Source: Macrostomum hystrix (taxonomy: Eukaryota; Platyhelminthes; Macrostomidae). From it: a stretch of DNA of 64,000 nt. Below the pieces are notes generated by a model. The model was not told the DNA's origin, did no database searches, and worked only from the letters and a program-made list of their open reading frames with translations. Position 1 is the stretch's first letter. The number at the start of each line of letters is the position of its first letter. The position numbers were made by a program, and so were the translations under genes. This document shows, in pieces, positions 57,030 to 64,000 of this stretch. The stretch spans positions 8,854,501-8,918,500 of the forward strand of contig CATNEN010000025.1 in NCBI GenBank assembly GCA_950097015.1, written 5' to 3'.

Positions 57030-57625
57030 GGCAATAGTGCACTTTTGTTAGCAAAATTATATTTTTTTAAATTGAAATTTTAAAACCAGAAAACAATAAC
57101 AACATAAATTGTGTCTTAAACAATTATAACAATTGTGGCAGAGCACAGTCTCTCTTTTTAGCTCCCTGGTTGCCGAACTTGCCAACTCGTCATTGTGTTC
57201 TAGTGGCAGATACAGAGCTTGTCACTGGGCACTGTAGTAGTGGCAAATCCAGAAAAGCATGTTTCCTAAAGCCCTGTTTGCTCTGAACAGTCGGCGCCAC
57301 ATAAACTTGTGGATGTGGCCCTCAAAGAGGGCATCAGCTTGTTCCATGCATGGCCCTGAATTTGGCCTTGCAATGCGGCCTTAATTTGGCCTTACATTCC
57401 CTCGATTGTGTTGGTGAGTGTTGCTTAAACTTATGAGTTTATGTGGCACAAACAGCGACTAGTGTTACATTCCGTGGCTTGGTGACAAGTTCTGTGACCA
57501 GTGAGCTCTGGCACAGTTGCTAGAATCGTTTAAAACATCAATTTTTATCATTGTTATTGTTTTCTGGTTTTAAACTTTCAAATTTAAACGAAATATAATT
57601 TTGCAAACAAAAGTGCACTATTGCC
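57030..57625 (-). mobile_element. Merlin-like DNA transposon (B/C boundary)
   Basis: Duplicate of 31288-31882, with one extra base and the same taattatt flanks (57022-57029 and 57626-57633). Confidence 0.75.
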
Positions 57626-57739
57626 TAATTATTTCTCTTTGTGCTATCAGTGCTAGGCACTTCCGGTACTTTGTTACTTAGGAATTTACATTTTTCTTAA
57701 AGTGTTACTTTTTTAGTTACTTTTTTCAACTGCTTTGAA

Positions 57740-58909
57740 CAGTACTGGGTAATGGAGTAGCCACTGGGTCACTATTGGGTAATGGAGTAGCAATAACAGA
57801 GGCTTTTCTCTGTAGTCTGGTCCTCGGGTCCTCTTTTAATAGCCAAAAGCCATTAGAAACTGCTACAACACTGCTCTCCTAGCTAGTGCTGCAGTTGAGT
57901 GTGCATTCTCTGTAGCCAAGGATGTCCTATGTGGTAAACATGTGTCCTGAGCAATAGCATGCTCACAATGCTCACAAGGAATTCATTTATGCAGAATTCA
58001 TTTATGCAGAATTCATTTATGCAAAATTCATTTATGCAGAATTTATGCAGATATAATTAAAAAATATTTTTTTAAATAAAGTATTTTTACAGCAAATAAA
58101 AAAATTGTTAGAAATTTACAATTAATTTTACTTTTTACTTCTTAAACACAATTTAACTTCCCTATTTACAATCCCAGCTTCATTCCATTCCAGTCTAACT
58201 CTTGCCCATTGTCAGTTGCCCATTGTTGTTCATTGTCATGTCACGACTCATGTCAATTCTCTTCCTCTACATCACTCTTCAACTCTTTTCAGTTGTCCAT
58301 TTTCTAGTTTTCTCCGTCCTTCTATCCCTTCTCTCCATCCCTCTCCTTTCTCCTCTCCTTTCTCCATTCATCTCATTCATTCTTCTCACACCAAAAATTG
58401 AAAATGGAAAAGTTCCCAAAGGTTGCAAACCTGTTTGTTTATGTTTTTGCATGTTTACTGTTTATGCATCAGTGGTCACACTGGCTATCAATCTATCATA
58501 TCATAATGCATATTCTAATATTCTATTCATTCATATTCACATATTGTATTGAAATTGACAATAAAATAGCAACTGACATCCTATGCCGAGAATAATTTTT
58601 ATAAGCTTATAATATTTCAACTAACCTGTCCTGTCTAACTGCTAGGCTGCAACTTTCACACCTAGCTTTTAGAAAATATTCGCTATTTGGTCCTGGCAAA
58701 TTTTAAGTAATTTAAATAAATTGTTTTTAAATAATTTAAAATCTGAAAATCCAAAAATCTGAAAAAATGACATTAGTAACAAAGTAACAGACTAAGTAAC
58801 GGAAGTTACCTAAAAATCCAAAAGTACCAGTTACAAGTAACTAATGAAAAATCATTTTTGGAGAATTTTTAAACAAAAAGTACCCTAAAAGTAACATTGC
58901 CCAGCACTG
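57740..58909 (+). mobile_element. hAT-family transposon relic (copy C)
   Basis: Nearly identical to 31997-33167. 58910-59090 holds nothing recognised. Confidence 0.55.
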
Positions 58910-59093
58910 TATGCTATATTTATGCCAGTTAGGCTTCTCCCTTTCCACTTTAGGGTAGCATTCATTAACAGTAGGCAATGTTATACATTGTTTTGCTCAA
59001 TTATTTTTTAACCTGATTCGAACTCATGTGACCACATTAGTGTGTAGTATGATGTGGCAAGGGTCACACACATATGCTGATATAGCTTTTGCG

Positions 59094-61147
59094 CCTTTGC
59101 GACCGCCCTGGGATCAGCGCAGGCGCCGGACTACAGCAGAATCAGCTCAGCCATCGCCACTGCCGCTGCCAAGACTCTGCCGCTTATGGAACCCGCGTCA
59201 CGGCAACTTCCAGTTTGGGCGAGCGACCCGGAGGTCCGTGAGGCCCGCCGCACTGTCGAGCAGCTGCGGCGAGCCAGGCGACCGATATCCGATGCCGAGA
59301 AGGCCCTGGCAGACGCCTACGCAAGTCGACAGAAAGCCGCTGTTGACGACGCGATCCGGGCTGTCACCTCTGTCGGGCCTGAACGGCAGAGCAGGGTCGT
59401 CTGGCCGGTCGTGAACGCCCTCACCGGTCGAAAAAAAAAGAAGGCGGCGCTCAACCCGGCTGGCGACACTGCCGAGGAGCGCAGAAACGAGCTGCATACC
59501 TTCTTCGCCGCCGTCGACTCTGCCGAACGAGATGCCGCTGCCCCCCGAGGTGGCGCTACCGCGGCAGGAGGACTTCGACACCAGTCCAGTGACCAGCACG
59601 GACATCGTGGAGTTCGCCCGCAGGGCACCGCGCCCCCGGTCCGGATGAGGTCCCCGTCGAGGCGCTGCGGGTCACAAGGGTTGCCACCGAGGTGGCCCGC
59701 GTGATGAACGGCGTCCTGGCGGGAGGCCCTGCGCCCCGCGAGTGGACCCAGGCCACCATCGTCGGCATCCCGAAGAAGCCCGGCACTACGCGGAATGAGG
59801 AGCATCGCGGGATCTCGCTCATGTCCTGTGCCGCGAAGCTGTTCAACCGGGTGCTGTTAGCACGGTTACAGCCTGTGCTGGACTCGTTTCTGCGGTACGA
59901 GCAGAACGGGTTCCGGCACGGTGACTCAGATCCTGGCCCTCCGCCGCATCATCGAGGAGGCGCGCATCCACCAGTCAAGCCTTGTCGTCATCTTTGTTGA
60001 CTTTCTCAAGGCTTTCGACTCGGTGGCCCGCGGCGCGCTGCCTCACGTACTCCGTGCCTACAACATACCGCAGCAGCTGATCTCCGCCATCATCGCGCTG
60101 TATCAGGACACAACCGCTGTGTTAGCGACGCCAGACGGACCGTCGGACCAGTTCAGCACTACCTCCGGAGTGCTGCAGGGTGACACTCTGGCGCCCTTTC
60201 TCTTCGTGCTGGTGATGGACTGGGTGCTCAGGACCGGCCTGCCGACTGCAGAGGACGCTTTTCTGCTTCAAAGGCGCACTAGTCGACGGCACCCGAAGAA
60301 GAAGCTGTCTGTCCTCAGCTACGCGGACGACCTGCCCCGCTGTCTACGACGGCCGAAGGCGCCCAACGGCTGCTGGATGGCCTGACTGCGGCGGCGGCGA
60401 GGGTCGGCCTCGCTATCAACGCCATGAACACCGAGGTGCTGACGGTGCCGCATAACCTACCTGCCGAGATTCGACTACAAGACGGTGACGGCCCGGGACC
60501 GGGCTCCCGAAGTGCCGTCAGTTCGTCTACCTCGGCGGACTGGTGCCTGACGTGGGCGACGACCTGGCGAGACGGTGCGGCAAGGCCTGGGCCGCCTTCC
60601 GTTCTGTGCGGGCGGTGCTGCTCTCCGAGGCCCTGTCGAACGGCGCCAGGTCCCAGCTGTTCCAGGCGGTTGTCGAGACCGCCCTGTTGTACAATGCTGA
60701 GACCTGGACGATGACCGGGGCGCTCGAGGCGCAGCTCGACGCGGCGCATGCGGCCCTAGTTCGCGCCGCTTTCGGTGCCCGACGCGGCCCTGGCAGCGAG
60801 ACATCCGATTCCCTCTACCAGCGTGCGTGCCTAACTTGGCCTTCTGTCCTGCTGAGTCAGCGGCGCCTGTGTCAGGCCGGGCATGTCTTCCGGGCCGAAG
60901 CCTACTGCCCAGAGACGCTGCAGGATGTCCTGCTGCGGACATCGCAGGGACCGCGCAGGCGCGGCCTGGGTCAATCAGCCCGCTATGTCGACCGTCTTTT
61001 TGAAGACGCCCGAGCACCCAGCCAGGCGGCCGGCGTGAAGTATGTCAGAGACGCGCGAAACTCTGAAACGCGCGATTTGACGCTCCCCCTCTTGGCCACT
61101 TTTGTGTTCGGCTTGGGCGTAACTATTATTATTATTATTATTATTAT
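59094..61147 (+). pseudogene. 5'-truncated RTE-like LINE pseudogene (copy C)
   Basis: Same lesions as copy B; RT frame 59921-60385 through YADDL; (ATT)n tail ends at 61147. The 3' flank gacgctccccctcttgg differs from copy B by a C/T difference and a run-length change. Confidence 0.8.
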
Positions 61148-61422
61148 AGCTTTGCAAGGTTTTAAGCACAGATTCTATATTATCTAGATGCGCCACTGCA
61201 GCAATTTCTAATGCATTCAGTTGCCGCTTTCAATGCCTCTGCGAAAAACCCAGGGTTTATACCACAGACATTTTACGCTGCTGCAGTCAAGCGGCAGCCA
61301 TGATCACAGATTCTATATTATATTATATTAGCCATGATCGTCTCTCACTTGCAAGCAGAGCTGCAGATTTTAAGGTTGGCACAGCGCAATCCTCCACAAC
61401 TGATTACGAACACCAACCAGTG

Positions 61423-61770
61423 ATGAGCGGGCATCGCTGCTGCACTGCTGCTTGTGATTCGAGGGAGAACACGCCAGTTTCACAACACGGCTTCGCTGTG
61501 CACCTGCATCAGTTTCCGAGCGATGATGAGGTGGCAGCGCAATGGATTCGAGTGCTAGAGCTCCAGAATATGGATGTGCAGACTGCGCGAAGCCGTAGGC
61601 TGAAGTTTTGCAGCCTGCACTTTAAGGACTCGGACTACCCCATCGCACCACGTGACAGGCGCTCGGCTCGGTTGAGGAAAGACGCCGTTCCATGGCCTGC
61701 AACTTTCCCTCCGCGATTCAGTCAGTCGTCATTCCCTCAGTCATTCAGCCAGAATTGGTCTATGACCTAA
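61423..61770 (+). CDS. THAP-domain protein (possibly first exon or broken gene), copy C
   Basis: The encoded 115 residues are identical to those of copy B (35681-36028), including all Cys/His ligands and the AVP box, and the same possible downstream frameshift and gtaagt site are present. The identity may reflect either recent duplication or constraint; it does not distinguish a gene from a recent pseudogene. Confidence 0.7.
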   Translation: MSGHRCCTAACDSRENTPVSQHGFAVHLHQFPSDDEVAAQWIRVLELQNMDVQTARSRRLKFCSLHFKDSDYPIAPRDRRSARLRKDAVPWPATFPPRFSQSSFPQSFSQNWSMT

Positions 61771-62551
61771 ACCGAATTGTTGAGTTCACACCTCAGCAGA
61801 GTTCAAACTACAGAGGGTGTCCGCAAAGCACAGAACTTACAGAACTTATTGGTAAGTTCTGTTCTTGTAGGTATCGAATTTTTACTAATTAGCGCACGTA
61901 CATACGATTTAAGACATCATGAGAAAAAAATTAAACGTTGGGCTGGTTTTCAGTAGATAATGCATCGTTGATTTAGCTCGTAAAGCAATAATATTTAACG
62001 TCAAGAAGCAGACAGACATAATAAAACAAACGCGCAGGATAAGTATTGGAAAAATTCTCTGAATGGGTATAGCAAATAATATAATTCAGTTGGTAAAAAT
62101 AACAGTGTGCTGCAATGAAGGTGTTGCAGTCAGTTCAGTTCAGGAGCTGTTTGTCCGTATCTGCATTGCAATCAATTAATAATTTCCGGGTTTGTTAGAA
62201 AAGAGTCAGATCCTAATCCTAACGAGGTAATGACACTCGCTCACAAAAGAACTATTAATTAAAATAATGTGATATAAAAATTCTATGTTTTAAAAGCACA
62301 AGCGATTAAAATAGTATATTTCAAGACATTCTTGCAGTTTAGGGAGTAAATAAGTTAAAATGAAGCATTATAGTTAAACGATTCGAACATTACATCAACC
62401 TTACATATGAACACTTGTAGCACATTGGAAACACTTTAGGCGATAGTACATTCATAGTAAGCTTCTTATAGTACGAGTAGTTTCATCAGGGATCGAGAGA
62501 AATCACAAAACTCAGTCTTGCAATTCGATTGCCTGTAATAGAAGGTAATGA

Positions 62552-63023
62552 GGCAATGTTCTACTTCCGTTCGTTATATTATTTTTTTGTTTGCAAACGA
62601 CAGATAACGACAAAAAAACAAGTTTAACGGTAACAAAAAGTCGTAGTTTGGTCAGACAGTTCTGAAAAGTCTTGGTCAGTCTTTCTTCTTTCAAACCGGG
62701 TAAGTGCCTAATCCAGTAGAGGAGGCGACCGAAGCTATTCTTGGGGTATAGACAGCGCCATAAGAATTCTTCGAAGTGGCTTTCGAATAGAGCAGCACTC
62801 GTGCCATGCATTTGACGCAGCTTGGCCTTCGCAAAATCTTCAGCTGCAGAATTCTGTGCCTTAGCTTCCTGTTTCCCCATATTTGCCAGATTTTGCCATA
62901 GACATAGATCCAAGTGTCAAGTCACGGCAAAGCCACGTCAGCACAACTTTTCAAACTCAGAATGCACGTGTGGCACGAATTCAGACGAAAAAATAATATA
63001 ACGAACGGAAGTAGAATATTGCC
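62552..63023 (-). mobile_element. Short Merlin-like element with transposase fragment (copy C)
   Basis: 472 bp, flanked by ggtaatga (62544-62551 and 63024-63031); one residue change in the encoded fragment relative to copy B. 61860-62540 and 63032-63710 hold nothing else recognised. Confidence 0.75.
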
Positions 63024-63714
63024 GGTAATGAACATAGTATAGAATGAAAACTGTCTCGCAATCCTTGGAAAATGTTTAAATTTTACATTTTCCTAGAATT
63101 ATAAATCCGATTCTCAGCGATCTGCAGTTAAAAATTTTCGAATTACTGATAGGCATCGTTAATAAATAGTAACTTCGCTATAATTGAAGTGCGTCAAAGT
63201 TATTCGTTAAATATTTCCGATTGACGTAAGTTTAATTATAGGTAATTGTTACCAATTCTTTCTACTTAGTGTTAATCGCTAAATAAAATGCGCAAGTCAT
63301 TCTTTAAATTCTAAAATATTCTAAAAATGTATGACAATACCCTCCGTTACTAACGCTTAATAAATGACATACAAAACTTTAATTCTAAAATTAATTGAAA
63401 ATTAATCAAATTAAATATTTTTTTATTATGAAAATTATAATTTACTAAAGATTAGACTAAAATATTTACAATTAATGGGCTTTTAATATAAACTTAAGTT
63501 TTGTTTATTATTAAACGATTTTACCCGCCAATGTCCTGAAAATGAAGCGAGGTATGTTGCCCTGCTCCTCGAGTTGGGCTCCAGCTAAGTAAGAAAACTA
63601 TACTCATACTCATGAGAAGATAAAAACATGAATTAGCTTCCCAAACGGAAATCCTAAATGAATGTCAGTGCCAGTCCTCGACAAGGTGGCAGGTGTTCAA
63701 TGTGTTCTTCATCT

Positions 63715-64000
63715 TCATGGACTCGCCGGTGGCATCTGGCGACGCCGGAGTCGCTCCGTCGCCGCTTCGTCGTCGCCGCCGTTGCAGCAGGCCAGGATGC
63801 GACGCCGCAGACGTTCGCGCCGAGTTCGGCCAGTCAGCACGAAGGGCCGCAGCGAATCGTCTGGCGCCGGGGGTGGCACCACGTTGAACTCGAGTTCAGC
63901 TGCCGCCAGGTAGTCGTGCATGTTGTCGCTCTCGCTGCCTGGTGACTTCTTCAGCCACTCCATGGACGGCTCGCTCAGGCCCTCCGGGTAGCGGGGCGCC
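63715..64000 (-). CDS. Bestrophin-like C-terminal exon, cut by the window end (copy C)
   Basis: Matches 37974-38259 on the minus strand, from the stop codon into the cytoplasmic tail exon ([20 protein letters not shown] and onward). The acceptor and the preceding GWLKVA exon would lie about 30 bases and 1 kb beyond the window. Whether this copy keeps the full channel gene cannot be seen here. Confidence 0.7.
   Translation of the reverse strand, partial: APRYPEGLSEPSMEWLKKSPGSESDNMHDYLAAAELEFNVVPPPAPDDSLRPFVLTGRTRRERLRRRILACCNGGDDEAATERLRRRQMPPASP

Larger units (their letters stand above)
31495..57236. repeat. Segmental tandem duplication, copy B
   Basis: Runs collinear with copy A over most of its length and with copy C from its start to the window end. 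It carries the THAP and bestrophin block that copy A lacks, and it lacks the LINE of copy A. Small private indels are seen in nearly every minisatellite. Confidence 0.9.
57237..64000. repeat. Segmental tandem duplication, copy C (cut by the window end)
   Basis: Matches copy B at a nearly constant offset of 25742 from the Merlin element through the bestrophin exon, with only scattered single-base differences and short indels. It has the B-type arrangement rather than that of copy A. Confidence 0.9.

Overview
This is a metazoan nuclear window: AT-rich intergenic and intronic DNA, short GC-rich exons with canonical GT/AG junctions, a high transposon load and abundant minisatellites. An acceptor placed a few bases before the first ATG of two genes suggests, but does not prove, spliced-leader trans-splicing. 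Together with Merlin, hAT, RTE-like, BEL/Pao and SINE relics this would fit a free-living flatworm or another lophotrochozoan. No bacterial operon, CRISPR array or intact tRNA/rRNA gene was seen.

The window is dominated by a large segmental tandem duplication. The sequence at base 1 recurs at 31495 and 57237, so there are two copies plus the start of a third: A 1-31494, B 31495-57236, C 57237-64000. These limits are set by the window edge, not by a biological boundary. B and C are almost identical where both are present. A differs in three main ways. (i) 3912-7361 of A carries the 5' part of a MED25-like gene, whereas 35424-39066 of B (and C) carries a THAP-domain gene and the 3' exons of a bestrophin gene. 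(ii) A has an intact 5.9 kb LINE at 9704-15632 where B has an empty site. (iii) Several minisatellites, the MOV10-like fragment and the BEL/Pao remains differ by large indels.

Order of features in a unit: Merlin-type element, hAT relic, RTE-like LINE pseudogene, then either MED25-like (A) or THAP plus bestrophin (B, C), then the MED25 3' exon (complete or truncated), a TATA-containing promoter-like block, minisatellites, a MOV10-helicase exon fragment, BEL/Pao remains, a CUB-domain mucin-like surface protein gene, a heat-shock-element promoter-like cluster, a LINE fragment, a long inverted-repeat element, a SINE and the next Merlin element.

The most interesting locus is the duplicated surface-protein gene (22407-26558 and 48208-52330). 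It has a signal peptide, a CUB-like domain, a possible C-type-lectin-like region, 36 or 35 perfect-length 15-residue Thr/Pro repeats and a C-terminal GPI-type signal. The two copies differ almost only at amino-acid-changing positions, clustered in exons 2, 3 and 5, while introns are about 2% divergent. This is the pattern expected of a diversifying recognition or self/non-self surface protein. The C-terminal hydrophobic stretch also encodes a transmembrane-plus-tail sequence in another open frame.
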